From positions 48,616-112,615 of the forward strand of contig CAMCLK010000007.1 of assembly GCA_945875585.1 (NCBI GenBank): 64,000 nt of DNA, given 5' to 3'. Of this stretch, positions 8,406 through 18,726 are shown piece by piece. Source of the stretch: Candidatus Kuenenia stuttgartensis. GTDB taxonomy: Bacteria > Planctomycetota > Planctomycetia > Gemmatales > Gemmataceae. Position 1 is the first letter of the stretch, and each line of letters opens with the position of its first letter. A program made the translations under genes and the position numbers. The notes under the pieces were generated by a model that saw nothing but the letters and a program-made list of their open reading frames with translations, searched no databases and had not been told where the DNA came from.

Positions 8406-10451
8406 ATGACAACAGGACCGATGGGTACTTTCTCTCATACACGTGGTCGTTGCTTGCCTTTGGGTGCCAGTAAGTCACCTCGAGGCGTCAATTTCGTCTT
8501 GCTGACGCGTCATGGAACACGTGTTTGGCTGATACTGCACGATGGTGCCGGTAGGTTACTTGGCGAAATTGCCCTGCATCCACGCGGCAATCGTACGGGT
8601 GATCATTGGCATATCGATGTTGCTGGATTGCCTGACGAATTCACATACGGATGGCGGGTTGATGGTCCAAGAGACCACAGGCATCGCTTCGATGTGAGTA
8701 AAATCCTTCTGGATCCGGCCTGCACGGCAATATCAGGAGGACACCCATGGGGAGTTCCCAGCCCTAATCGACACAGCCTTTATGTGCGTCGTCATTTCGA
8801 TTGGCAGGGGGACGTGCCTCCGTGCTTGCCTCTTGAAGATTCTCTTGTTTACGAACTTCATGTGCGTGGATTCACAATTCACCCGTCATCCATGGTTGCC
8901 CAACCTGGAACATTTCTGGGGCTTGTCGAAAAAATTCCGCACCTCAAAAGCTTGGGTGTGACAGCCGTCGAGTTGCTGCCGGTTCATGAATTCGACGAAA
9001 ATGATTGCCCATTCCGTAACCCCGAAACCGGTGAATCCCTGCGCAATTTCTGGGGATACAACACCATCGGGTTTGCAGCGGTCAAAGCGGCTTATGCAGC
9101 TTCGGGTGCTCATCATGGCCAAATCGCGGAGTTCCGCGAAATGGTGCGGTCGTTTCATCAGGCAGGAATTGAAGTCATTCTTGACGTGGTATTCAACCAT
9201 ACTGGCGAAGGGAACTTTCTGGGGCCCACCACCTCATTTCGAGGGATAGATAACGAAATCTTTTATTTGCTTGATGAGAGTGGTAATTATCTCAATTATT
9301 CCGGCTGCGGCAACACGGTTAATTGCAATCACCCGTTGGTTCGAGATCTGATTCTCACGTGTCTGCGTTATTGGGTTGCCGACATGCATGTCGATGGACT
9401 CAGGTTCGATCTTGCCAGCATTCTTGGCCGCGACCGGCAGGGCAGGGTTTTGGTAGATCCGCCGGTGGTGGAAACCATTTCCGAAGATGGTGTGCTGGCC
9501 GATACCAAGCTGATTGCCGAACCATGGGATGCAGCAGGGCTTTATCAGGTTGGCTTCTTTCCTTATGGAGGCCGATGGAGCGAGTGGAATGGGCAGTATC
9601 GCGATGTTGTCAGAAGATTCTGGCGTGGCGAACAAGGCATGGCCGGCCCATTAGCTACAAGACTTTGTGGCAGCGCGGACCTGTATCAAGGGGCTGGCCG
9701 CAAGCCGATGCATTCCATCAATTTCATCACCTGCCACGATGGATACACGCTCGCCGACATGGTCACCTACGAGCATAAGCACAATCTTGCCAATGGCGAA
9801 GATAACCGCGACGGTTGCAGTTACAGTTATTCTTTCAACTGTGGTCATGAGGGGCCAACTGACAATCCAGCAATCAACGCGCTTCGTTCAAGGCAAGTTC
9901 GCAATATGATGGCCACCCTGTTTCTTTCTCAGGGTGTTCCCATGATTCTTGCTGGAGATGAATTCCTGCGTACCCAAAATGGCAACAACAATGCTTGGTG
10001 TCAGGATAATGATATTTCGTGGGTCAATTGGTCTCTGATAGAAACCCATGCCGATTTCTTCAGGTTCACGTGTCTGTTATCTGGTTTGAGAAAGAGGGTG
10101 CCAGCCTTAAGGCGCCGCGAATTCCTCGATCTTGGAGACGTTGTTTGGCACGGGGCTCAGCCCGATTCGCCTGATTTCACGCAGCAAAGCCAGATGTTGG
10201 CCTTTGCTCTCAATGGCGCGCGCTCTGGTCGCGAAACGGGGCCAGATTTGTTCGCGTTGTTGTGGGCTGGAGATCATCCTGTTTCCATTATCATTCCCCC
10301 ATCCCCTACGGGCAGGCCGTGGAGGCGGGTAATCGATACGGGTTTGCCTGCTCCGGAAGATATTCTCGATGCTGGAACCGGCCCGCATGTTTTTGCCGGA
10401 GCCCAATATCGATTGTGGGACCGTTCCGTACTGGTGCTGGTTACAGACTGA
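8406..10451 (+). CDS. glgX: Glycogen debranching enzyme GlgX
   Basis: 681 residues, a GH13 isoamylase-type enzyme that removes alpha-1,6 branches from glycogen limit dextrin. It begins with the CBM48 domain (PLGASKSPRGVNFVLLTRHG) and continues into the catalytic barrel. Conserved blocks are DVVFNHTGEG, VDGLRFDLASILGR with the nucleophile Asp, LIAEPWDA with the acid/base Glu, and NFITCHDGYTLADMV with the stabilising Asp. The maltotetraose-type linker NLANGEDNRDG is present. The gene stands alone, divergent from rho. It ends 15 nt before a strong bidirectional terminator shared with the ATP synthase operon. No other glycogen gene is in the window. Confidence 0.96.
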   Translation: MTTGPMGTFSHTRGRCLPLGASKSPRGVNFVLLTRHGTRVWLILHDGAGRLLGEIALHPRGNRTGDHWHIDVAGLPDEFTYGWRVDGPRDHRHRFDVSKILLDPACTAISGGHPWGVPSPNRHSLYVRRHFDWQGDVPPCLPLEDSLVYELHVRGFTIHPSSMVAQPGTFLGLVEKIPHLKSLGVTAVELLPVHEFDENDCPFRNPETGESLRNFWGYNTIGFAAVKAAYAASGAHHGQIAEFREMVRSFHQAGIEVILDVVFNHTGEGNFLGPTTSFRGIDNEIFYLLDESGNYLNYSGCGNTVNCNHPLVRDLILTCLRYWVADMHVDGLRFDLASILGRDRQGRVLVDPPVVETISEDGVLADTKLIAEPWDAAGLYQVGFFPYGGRWSEWNGQYRDVVRRFWRGEQGMAGPLATRLCGSADLYQGAGRKPMHSINFITCHDGYTLADMVTYEHKHNLANGEDNRDGCSYSYSFNCGHEGPTDNPAINALRSRQVRNMMATLFLSQGVPMILAGDEFLRTQNGNNNAWCQDNDISWVNWSLIETHADFFRFTCLLSGLRKRVPALRRREFLDLGDVVWHGAQPDSPDFTQQSQMLAFALNGARSGRETGPDLFALLWAGDHPVSIIIPPSPTGRPWRRVIDTGLPAPEDILDAGTGPHVFAGAQYRLWDRSVLVLVTD

Positions 10452-10466
10452 GATAGATCCGTGACC

Positions 10467-10509
10467 AAAAGCAAAGGGCGCCTGGAGATTCCAGACGCCC
10501 TTTGCTTTT
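10467..10509. terminator. Bidirectional Rho-independent terminator between glgX and atpC
   Basis: The arms AAAAGCAAAGGGCG and CGCCCTTTGCTTTT pair over 14 bp. After one mismatch an inner CTGG/CCAG pairs around the 5-nt loop AGATT. The outer A/T runs give a T-tract on both strands, so it can end both glgX (plus) and the atp operon (minus). Confidence 0.93.
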
Positions 10510-10524
10510 ATTGATTCCAACCAA

Positions 10525-10920
10525 TTAACGGGAACGTGCCACTTTCAACTGCGCCCTTGCCCGTGTTGTGGCAACAAGGCGATCTGCCATAGCAGAGGAA
10601 GATGTGGAAGGTTGGGAAGGGGCTTCCAGCACTTTTTGAGCTGCTGACTGATCAATCTGTTCTGCCAAGAGGGCGCGAGGTGTCAGAATAGTTACCGTGT
10701 CACGAACAACTTGGACAAATCCGCCATCAATGAAGAGGCTTTTGCTCGATGTTCCGCCCAATCGCAGTTCACCTGAGCGCAGCTTGCCAATGAGAGGTTC
10801 CCGACCTGGCAGAACCCCTGAATCGCCATCAAAAAGAGGCAGAATAACGCTGTCCGCGACTTCGTCGAGAACTGCGCACTCTGGCGTTACGATCATGCAC
10901 CGAAGTGTTTTACCCGCCAC
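10525..10920 (-). CDS. atpC: ATP synthase F1 subunit epsilon
   Basis: 131 residues, last gene of the atp operon. Epsilon couples the central stalk to the c-ring and can inhibit ATP hydrolysis. The beta-sandwich is clear (LRCMIVTPECAVLDEV, GDSGVLPGREPLIGKL, FIDGGFVQVVRDTVTILT). The C-terminal helical part is short and serine-rich in its linker (PSQPSTSSSAM), so the inhibitory two-helix hairpin may be reduced. It starts 37 nt after the atpD stop, and the shared terminator follows 15 nt after its own stop. Confidence 0.95.
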   Translation of the reverse strand: MAGKTLRCMIVTPECAVLDEVADSVILPLFDGDSGVLPGREPLIGKLRSGELRLGGTSSKSLFIDGGFVQVVRDTVTILTPRALLAEQIDQSAAQKVLEAPSQPSTSSSAMADRLVATTRARAQLKVARSR

Positions 10921-10957
10921 GATTGATACTCCCCATCATAGGCTGCAATGAAATGAC

Positions 10958-12454
<1,497 letters not shown>

Positions 12455-12461
12455 TCAAATA

Positions 12462-13340
12462 TCATTCGAGCGCTGCTGCGCCTCCGATGACTTCCGCGAT
12501 TTCCTTTGTGATTTGCGCCTGACGCGCACGATTGTACTGCCTGCTGATGGTCTTGATGATGCCGTCAGCATTTTCTGTCGCGGCCTTCATTGTCACTCGG
12601 CGGGCAATTTGCTCGCTCACGGCGGCGTCTAGGAAGCATTTGAACAAACGCTGCTTGAAAGACGCTGGCAGCAAATCGTCCAAAATGGACTGTGCTGATG
12701 GGGCGAACTCGTATTCCACAGGCTGTGTGGGTGTTGCCCCATCCGATTTCTGTGGTAATCCACCCAGCGGAAGCAATGTCTGCACAGCCACCGATTGGCG
12801 AGCAGCCGAAATGAAGCGCATGGAAGCAACTTCCACACGGTCAATCTCACCTGAAAGGAACATTTTCAGGTACTTTTCAGCGACTTCTTCAACCTGATCG
12901 AATCGTGGTTTGTCTTCGAAGTGAATGAACGTCTCGTCTGCATCGACGCGCTGAAAACGGAAATAAGAAATGGCGCGCTTGCCCGACAGTTCCAGCCGGC
13001 AAATAGCGCCGTCTTCACGAATTTTGCGCAATTTGATATTTGCTTCGCGCAAAATCGAGCCATTATAGCCGCCGCAAAGCCCGCGGTTCGAGCAAATCAC
13101 CAGCAACACAACCTTTTTGGGGCGTGGCCTGTCCTCTAAAAGAGGATGGCTGGCTGATGCGCCGGAACCGGCAAGGTCACGAGCCAACTCGGCAATTTTA
13201 GCCGTGTAGGCTTGAGCTTCCTGAGCGCGGTCCAGTGCTTTCTTGAATCGGGCCGTCGCAATCAGCTCCATCGTCCGCGTGATTTTGCGGATATTCCGGA
13301 TAGCCTTGCGTCGGCCGACAAGTTCTCGTGTCTTGGCCAT
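12462..13340 (-). CDS. atpG: ATP synthase F1 subunit gamma
   Basis: 292 residues, the rotating central stalk. The N-terminal coiled-coil helix begins TRELVGRRKAIRNIRKITRTMELIA-like (residues 4-28), and the Rossmann-like core carries SNRGLCGGYNG. The C-terminal helix ends RQAQITKEIAEVIGGAAAL, as in other bacteria. It starts 32 nt after atpA. A cysteine-containing regulatory loop of the chloroplast type is not seen. Confidence 0.97.
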   Translation of the reverse strand: MAKTRELVGRRKAIRNIRKITRTMELIATARFKKALDRAQEAQAYTAKIAELARDLAGSGASASHPLLEDRPRPKKVVLLVICSNRGLCGGYNGSILREANIKLRKIREDGAICRLELSGKRAISYFRFQRVDADETFIHFEDKPRFDQVEEVAEKYLKMFLSGEIDRVEVASMRFISAARQSVAVQTLLPLGGLPQKSDGATPTQPVEYEFAPSAQSILDDLLPASFKQRLFKCFLDAAVSEQIARRVTMKAATENADGIIKTISRQYNRARQAQITKEIAEVIGGAAALE

Positions 13341-13372
13341 GTCTCGTCACATCTTCCCGTGGGCCGTTGAAA

Positions 13373-15073
13373 TCAACCGCGGAACTGCAAGCCGAACTGG
13401 CTGATGCAATCCACAATCTGCTTTTCCAGGTCAGGGGTCAATTTGCGCTGCTTGGCGAGTGCGTCGCGAACCTCTGGTTTCTGCTCGCGCATGAACCTAA
13501 TGAACTGCTCTTCCCACTTGCCAATTTTCGATCGCTCGATCTTGTCGAGGTGCCCCTTGGTGGCGGCATAAATAATCATGACCTGATCAACCACTGCCAC
13601 AGGCTGGTAGGGAGGTTGCTTCAGAATTTCAACCGTCCGGTATCCGCGATCCAACTGGGTTTGGGTTGCCTTGTCCAGTTCAGTACCGAGCTGAGCAAAT
13701 GCTTCCAGTTCTCGGAAAGCAGCCAAGTCGAGACGGATACCGCCGGCGACTGACTTCATGGCCGATACCTGGGCTTTACCACCCACGCGACTCACCGAGA
13801 TACCGACATCCACAGCAGGACGCTGGCCCGCGTTGAACAGCGATCCTTGGAGGTAAATCTGACCGTCAGTGATCGAAATCACGTTGGTCGGAATATACGC
13901 TGAAACTTCGCCTTCGAGTGTCTCGATAATCGGCAAGGCTGTCATCGATCCCCCTGTTTTGGGGATCTTGGCCAGCTTATGTCCGGGGAACTTGGGAAGG
14001 TCGTGCTTCAAGGCATGTTCCTTGTCAGCAGGCCCAACGTACACCTTGGCTGCTTCGCCTGAACTACGGGGAGCACCCGACATGTTCGTAACGCCCCAGT
14101 CGGCGACAACCTGATCGTCTTTGACATTTTCTGGAACAATGACCCATTTTTCGGCAAGCTTAGCCGAACGTTCAAGCAAGCGACTGTGGGCGTAGAAAAT
14201 ATCACCCGGGAACGCTTCGCGGCCTGGTGGACGGCGCATCAGCAGCGACAACTGGCGGTAAGCTGCTGCTTGCTTGCTCAGGTCATCGTACACGCACAGT
14301 GTGGCGCGGCCTTCGTCGTACATGAAGTACTCGGCCATCGCGCAACCGGCATATGGTGCCACGTATTGGAGCGGTGCGGGATCGGCTGAACCAGCAACCA
14401 CCACAATCGAATAATCCATGGCGCCTTTATTACGAAGGGTTTCAACCAGCTTCGCAATCGTGGCTTCCTTTTGGCCGATAGCAACATAAACGCAAATCAT
14501 GTCGCCACCCTTCTGGTTCAGGATGGCATCGATGGCAATGGTTGTCTTGCCTGTCTTGCGGTCACCAATGATCAGTTCGCGCTGGCCACGGCCTACTGGT
14601 GTCATGGCGTCGATCGCCTTGATACCGGTCTGCATTGGTTCTTCCACGGGCTGCCTGTCAGCAACACCCGGGGCCATCGATTCCACCAGACGGAATGCGT
14701 TGGTTACGATGGGGCCTTTGCCATCACGGGGATTACCCAAGGCATCCACCACGCGACCGATCATCGCTGGGCCAACGGGCACCTGCAGCAGCGAGCCGAG
14801 AGCTTTGACTTCGTCACCTTCCGCCAAAAGCTTGTAGTCACCCAGAATGATGACACCAACCGAGCTTTCTTCCAGGTTGAACGCCAAGCCGCGAACACCC
14901 GAGCGGGTGAACTCAACCATTTCGCCCGACATCACGGCTGTAAGGCCATGAACGCGAGCGATGCCGTCGCTTACCTCGAGAACTCGTCCGACTTCGCGAA
15001 CATCCGCTTGGCTGCGGTAGTTCTCGATTTCACCGGTCAGAACGGAAACGATCTCGTCCGCTTTGAATCGCAT
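13373..15073 (-). CDS. atpA: ATP synthase F1 subunit alpha with an internal insertion
   Basis: 566 residues, about 55-60 longer than typical bacterial alpha subunits (around 500-515). The nucleotide fold is normal: Walker A GDRKTGKT at 170-177, [13 protein letters not shown], and [18 protein letters not shown] up to residue 306. The sequence then departs ([13 protein letters not shown] onward, rich in charged residues) and rejoins the family at [12 protein letters not shown] near 374. The insertion lies where other alphas read only a short loop. Frame and codon use are continuous, so it is not an assembly slip. The start overlaps the last 44 nt of atpH. Confidence 0.96.
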   Translation of the reverse strand: MRFKADEIVSVLTGEIENYRSQADVREVGRVLEVSDGIARVHGLTAVMSGEMVEFTRSGVRGLAFNLEESSVGVIILGDYKLLAEGDEVKALGSLLQVPVGPAMIGRVVDALGNPRDGKGPIVTNAFRLVESMAPGVADRQPVEEPMQTGIKAIDAMTPVGRGQRELIIGDRKTGKTTIAIDAILNQKGGDMICVYVAIGQKEATIAKLVETLRNKGAMDYSIVVVAGSADPAPLQYVAPYAGCAMAEYFMYDEGRATLCVYDDLSKQAAAYRQLSLLMRRPPGREAFPGDIFYAHSRLLERSAKLAEKWVIVPENVKDDQVVADWGVTNMSGAPRSSGEAAKVYVGPADKEHALKHDLPKFPGHKLAKIPKTGGSMTALPIIETLEGEVSAYIPTNVISITDGQIYLQGSLFNAGQRPAVDVGISVSRVGGKAQVSAMKSVAGGIRLDLAAFRELEAFAQLGTELDKATQTQLDRGYRTVEILKQPPYQPVAVVDQVMIIYAATKGHLDKIERSKIGKWEEQFIRFMREQKPEVRDALAKQRKLTPDLEKQIVDCISQFGLQFRG

Positions 15074-15677
15074 GGTTGCCTCGTTCCATCAGTTGGTCTT
15101 GAAGACAATGAATCTGCCAAGAAAGACTGCCGTCCCACACGCGGTCACCCACGCGGACGATCATCCCACCCAGCAAGTCGGGTTCTACCGTGCAATGAAG
15201 CACTGGTTCCTTACCAAGGGTCTCACGCAACTGCTGTTCTAGAGCTGTGCGAGCGCCACTGTCGAGGGTGGTAGCTGTGCGTACATGCACCGCAACCCGA
15301 CCACTGCGACGATCCACGAGCTGGCCAAATGCCTGAATGATGGGAATCAGCAGCATAAGCCGATCGTGGTCGTTGAGTACATGAAGGAAATTCAGAACCG
15401 ACTCGGATACTCGGTTTTGAAAAACCCGATCAATAACGCCCGTGCGAACCTCTCGGTTAGCATTAGGGCTATCAATAAGTTCTGAAAAAGGATTGCGGTT
15501 TCCCGGGCGCAAAGAAGCAAGCTGCTTCAGTTCACCAAGAGTTTCATCAACCTCATTTTTGTGCGCAGATGCATCGAGAAGCGCTTGGGCGTAGATCCCG
15601 GCAAGCCTTTGCTCAGCTCCCCCGAGAACAGGTGCGCTCGTTGCGTCTTCCGCGATAATGCCAGCCGCAGTGGTCAT
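15030..15677 (-). CDS. atpH: ATP synthase F1 subunit delta (OSCP-like)
   Basis: 215 residues from the ATG at 15677; a TTG five codons upstream is the alternative. Delta holds F1 to the peripheral b stalk. The N-terminal six-helix domain ([20 protein letters not shown]) and the C-terminal sheet ([24 protein letters not shown]) are clear. Its N-terminal tail of about 20 residues before [11 protein letters not shown] is longer than usual. The reading frame runs 44 nt into atpA and adds a basic tail ([11 protein letters not shown]) not typical of the family, which suggests translational coupling or a recent loss of the original stop. Confidence 0.94.
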   Translation of the reverse strand: MTTAAGIIAEDATSAPVLGGAEQRLAGIYAQALLDASAHKNEVDETLGELKQLASLRPGNRNPFSELIDSPNANREVRTGVIDRVFQNRVSESVLNFLHVLNDHDRLMLLIPIIQAFGQLVDRRSGRVAVHVRTATTLDSGARTALEQQLRETLGKEPVLHCTVEPDLLGGMIVRVGDRVWDGSLSWQIHCLQDQLMERGNHAIQSGRDRFRSDR

Positions 15678-15725
15678 GGGTCGGTCCGTCAAACCTTCAG
15701 TAGCGATGGAAGTAGAAAGGAAATG

Positions 15726-16397
15726 TCAGTTGCTGCTGAAATTTCCAGCCTGAGAACGGAGCTCTTCAACGGCACGACGCTGAATAGCGGCCTGCACATC
15801 TGGAGTGAGTTGTTCCCGAAGGGCTTTGCGGGCCACATCCACCGCCAGATTGGCGGCTTTGTGCATGATTTCCTGAAGTGCCTGATCTGTGGCACTTCGC
15901 ACATCGCGCTGCATGCGTTCACGTTCCGCGGCAATTTCTTCCCGCGTTTCCGTAACCATGCGTTCGCGCAACGCTTGCCCGTCGCGGCGAGCTTCGTCGA
16001 GGATCTGGCGGGCCTGGTCAGCAGCCTCACGCAGACGCACTTCGAATTGGGCTTGTGCCCGGGCTGCTTCCGCGCATGCCTTCTGTGCAGCTTCCACACC
16101 TTCACGGATCAGGTTTTCGCGGTCATCAAGTGCCTTGGCAATCTTCGGCCATGCGGTGCTCCACAAAGTGGTAACCAACATGCCGAAAACTACAAAAGAC
16201 CACACAAAAGTGTCTGTTGACCAGCCAAAAGGATCGTACTTACCAGTTTCCGTATGCTTCTCGCCATGTGCTTCTGACTTAACGTCAACAGCATGGCTGT
16301 GACCTGGGTCAGCTTTATCGCTTTTGGCGGTCGCCACTTCAGCGCGAACGCCAACAGCAACAATCAGGGCAAGCAGCAGGCTCATGAAACGAGGCAT
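15726..16397 (-). CDS. atpF: ATP synthase F0 subunit b with N-terminal signal-like extension
   Basis: 223 residues, the peripheral stalk. The ATG at 16397 gives a cleavable-looking N-terminus (FMSLLLALIVAVGVRAEVAT). A His/Lys/Glu-rich hydrophilic stretch follows, then the true membrane helix (FVWSFVVFGMLVTTLWSTAW) and a long heptad-rich cytoplasmic helix with ERMQRD and REEIAAERE segments. Typical b subunits are about 155-170 residues and start directly with the membrane helix. The N-terminal extension therefore probably lies outside the membrane. It sits 46 nt after atpE and 48 nt before atpH. Confidence 0.94.
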   Translation of the reverse strand: MPRFMSLLLALIVAVGVRAEVATAKSDKADPGHSHAVDVKSEAHGEKHTETGKYDPFGWSTDTFVWSFVVFGMLVTTLWSTAWPKIAKALDDRENLIREGVEAAQKACAEAARAQAQFEVRLREAADQARQILDEARRDGQALRERMVTETREEIAAERERMQRDVRSATDQALQEIMHKAANLAVDVARKALREQLTPDVQAAIQRRAVEELRSQAGNFSSN

Positions 16398-16443
16398 AGT
16401 AGCGTTCCCGCAACCGGACCGAAAAGGAGAAAATGCCACAGCT

Positions 16444-16764
<321 letters not shown>

Positions 16765-16852
16765 TCACTATCGAACCGGGATTAATTACTCACTCATTGA
16801 TTACGGAACGGGCAGGTATTGGCAACCCGAATTTAGAACCTTCGTACAATGT

Positions 16853-17812
16853 TCATGTTCCAACGGCATGTGGATTAGTTTTGCCATGCCCATGGTCGCC
16901 ATGATCATCATGAATGTGGCCATGATCATCAGCGTGACCATGTACTGCTGTGCCAATAAACACTGCCGATAAAATTGTAAAAACAAACGCTTGAAGGAAA
17001 GCCACAAAAAGTTCCAAGAAGCTGAGCAGGAAGGCACCAATGATCGACGTTACACTTATTCCTATATGGTGAATCATGTCGACCTTTGCGGCCATCAGAA
17101 TGAACGTTAACAAAATGCTGAGGGTAATGTGACCTCCCAACATATTCGCAAACAAACGCAACGCCAGAACACCTATTCGGAGAAAAACGCCGGCAAATTC
17201 GATCACATAAAGCAGGCAGCTGATGACTGGGCCCAATATAGGAACATCAATGGGTATCCAGAAGCCTTTAAGGTAGCCCAACACGCCGCTGGAACCGACG
17301 CCGTTGATCAGAATGAAAATGAAAGTGTAAAGCGCCCATGCGGCAGTTACGGCAATGCTTGCATTTGCACATCCGAAAACGGGAGCAGGCAGCATACCGA
17401 TCAAATTAATCACAAGCAGAAATGGGAATAACGTCCAAAGGAATGGAAGGTATTGATCGGCTTTGTTGCCCAAGTTTGGTTTGGCAATTTGGTCGCGTAC
17501 CATGACAAGCATGGCTTCCAACATGTTGTCAACACGTCCCTGAGGCATGTTCTTGGCAGTAAGGCGGTTGGCAAGGCGGTTGAACAACCAAAAAACAACC
17601 AATGCAGCAACCAGAATCAGAACTTTGAATTTAGTGAGTTGGAAGTGACCAATCCCGGGGATGTCAAAGCCCGGAAGCGTGATGCTGACGCCTTCTGAAA
17701 AGATCCCACCATGCTCAAGAAGATGCCAAACACCGTTACTGCCATCTTTGGGTTCTTCGAGGGCATGCTTGATGAGGTCCTCGCCGCTAGCCAGAAGTCC
17801 GGTGAAGAACAT
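16853..17812 (-). CDS. atpB: ATP synthase F0 subunit a with histidine-rich tail
   Basis: 319 residues from the ATG at 17812, which has GGAG eight bases upstream; a GTG three codons earlier lacks one. Subunit a forms the proton half-channels. The essential arginine is Arg219 in VLALRLFANMLGGH, and the last helices (LFVAFLQAFVFTILSAVFIG) are normal. After them comes a tail of about 29 residues with nine histidines alternating with Asp and Gly (starting HGHADDHGHIHDDHG), which could bind divalent metal. The N-terminus carries an extra hydrophilic domain of about 50 residues. It is 15 nt downstream of the AtpI-like gene. Confidence 0.96.
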   Translation of the reverse strand: MFFTGLLASGEDLIKHALEEPKDGSNGVWHLLEHGGIFSEGVSITLPGFDIPGIGHFQLTKFKVLILVAALVVFWLFNRLANRLTAKNMPQGRVDNMLEAMLVMVRDQIAKPNLGNKADQYLPFLWTLFPFLLVINLIGMLPAPVFGCANASIAVTAAWALYTFIFILINGVGSSGVLGYLKGFWIPIDVPILGPVISCLLYVIEFAGVFLRIGVLALRLFANMLGGHITLSILLTFILMAAKVDMIHHIGISVTSIIGAFLLSFLELFVAFLQAFVFTILSAVFIGTAVHGHADDHGHIHDDHGDHGHGKTNPHAVGT

Positions 17813-17827
17813 GCACGACACTCCGAG

Positions 17828-18250
17828 TCATTTCCGAGTGGAACAGCCCGGTTTGGCGGGCTCACACATTTCCAGCAGAATCATTCCAATCAAGTTAAGG
17901 ATATAAAGGCAAACTGTCCAACCCAGAACATGAGGATCTGTGCCGCCGGGCGATTTTTTGAGCAGTAGCAGTAACAGTGGAAGCAGCGTAAGCCGCAATC
18001 CCGACAGTGAGAGAAGCACCACGGGTTGATACAGTTGTGGCATGATTTTCAGCAGCACCCAAGGCACTGCAAAGATTGGTGTGGTGATCACCCAGCCTGT
18101 GATCAGGTGCGGAATTTCTGTTTGGAGGTCAAAGCAGGAAAAAAAAATGGTTCCCATCAAAACGATCAACACGCCCGGCATGAATTGCCATGCTGTTGAA
18201 TATGGGAGGCTTTTTTTAGGGATCGAATCCATGGGTGAATCAAGTGTCAT
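17828..18250 (-). CDS. AtpI-like ATP synthase accessory membrane protein
   Basis: 140 residues from the ATG at 18250, whose first bases overlap the end of the preceding gene by 11 nt, indicating coupled translation. Four hydrophobic segments are visible (FMPGVLIVLMGTIFFSC, GWVITTPIFAVPWVLL, PVVLLSLSGLRLTLLPLLLL, LGWTVCLYILNLIGMILLEM). Position directly before atpB, size and topology fit the AtpI/subunit I family that helps c-ring assembly. Sequence similarity by eye is weak, so the call rests mostly on context. Confidence 0.7.
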   Translation of the reverse strand: MTLDSPMDSIPKKSLPYSTAWQFMPGVLIVLMGTIFFSCFDLQTEIPHLITGWVITTPIFAVPWVLLKIMPQLYQPVVLLSLSGLRLTLLPLLLLLLKKSPGGTDPHVLGWTVCLYILNLIGMILLEMCEPAKPGCSTRK

Positions 18251-18491
18251 AGTGTTTCGGTTGGCGCCGTAGGATTTCGGCACGTTGCTGCCGCTTCAGG
18301 AAAACAAGAACGTGCGCCACGGCCCCAACAATGCCTAAGAACAGTCCTGTAATAACAGGCCAGGGGCCAAGATTCCAAGTTGAAGAGACCCATGCTCCAA
18401 GAATGATTGGTGCGGCGATTTCCATTCCCAAACCTGCCATCTCCATGGGGTTGATGCTGCCGTCGCGTTTGGAGTCTGGCTGGATGGGCAT
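18240..18491 (-). CDS. AtpZ/AtpI-type F0F1 ATPase accessory protein
   Basis: 83 residues, the first gene of the atp operon. After a polar start there are two membrane helices (MEIAAPIILGAWVSSTW and PVITGLFLGIVGAVAHVLVFL) and a basic tail. This matches the small AtpZ-type putative ATPase subunit found ahead of atpI-atpB and linked in some bacteria to Mg2+ or Ca2+ handling during assembly. The ATG at 18491 is preferred over a far upstream start because helix 1 then lies at the usual distance. GGAACC precedes it. Confidence 0.75.
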   Translation of the reverse strand: MPIQPDSKRDGSINPMEMAGLGMEIAAPIILGAWVSSTWNLGPWPVITGLFLGIVGAVAHVLVFLKRQQRAEILRRQPKHYDT

Positions 18492-18569
18492 TTTGGTTCC
18501 ATTGGAAGTGTCTGTGCGGTTGATTCTAGAAAATCCCGGATGGAATTGCTGGAATTCGTTCCGAATCAG

Positions 18570-18638
18570 TTGACAATAGGGTAGATGGATTTTGTATGAT
18601 GTGATTGTCAGAGCGCGGGAGTGGTGCACGCCACTCCC
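18570..18638 (+). promoter_or_regulatory. Possible promoter and structured leader of the DUF4912 operon
   Basis: TTGACA at 18570-18575 is followed after 19 bp by TATGAT at 18595-18600, an imperfect sigma70-type pair. Downstream, GGGAGTGG and CCACTCCC (18617-18638) form a perfect 8-bp hairpin with loop TGCACG. A second stretch, GTGGTACACGCC, repeats the loop-side motif GTGGTGCACGCC. The region lies 90-157 bp ahead of the ATG at 18727 and also separates the divergent atp operon. Confidence 0.35.
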
Positions 18639-18726
18639 AAATCACCAACCAGTGCCCAGGTTTGGTGGTACACGCCCTGGTGTTCTTACTCACGCCGAGA
18701 ATGCCAAACAAGCGGGGGCCTGCCGC

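Noticed and set aside
18617..18638. Guanidine-II (mini-ykkC) riboswitch
   Set aside because: Two related hairpins in a leader suggested it, but the loops do not carry the required ACGR tetraloop and the downstream genes are not guanidine-related.
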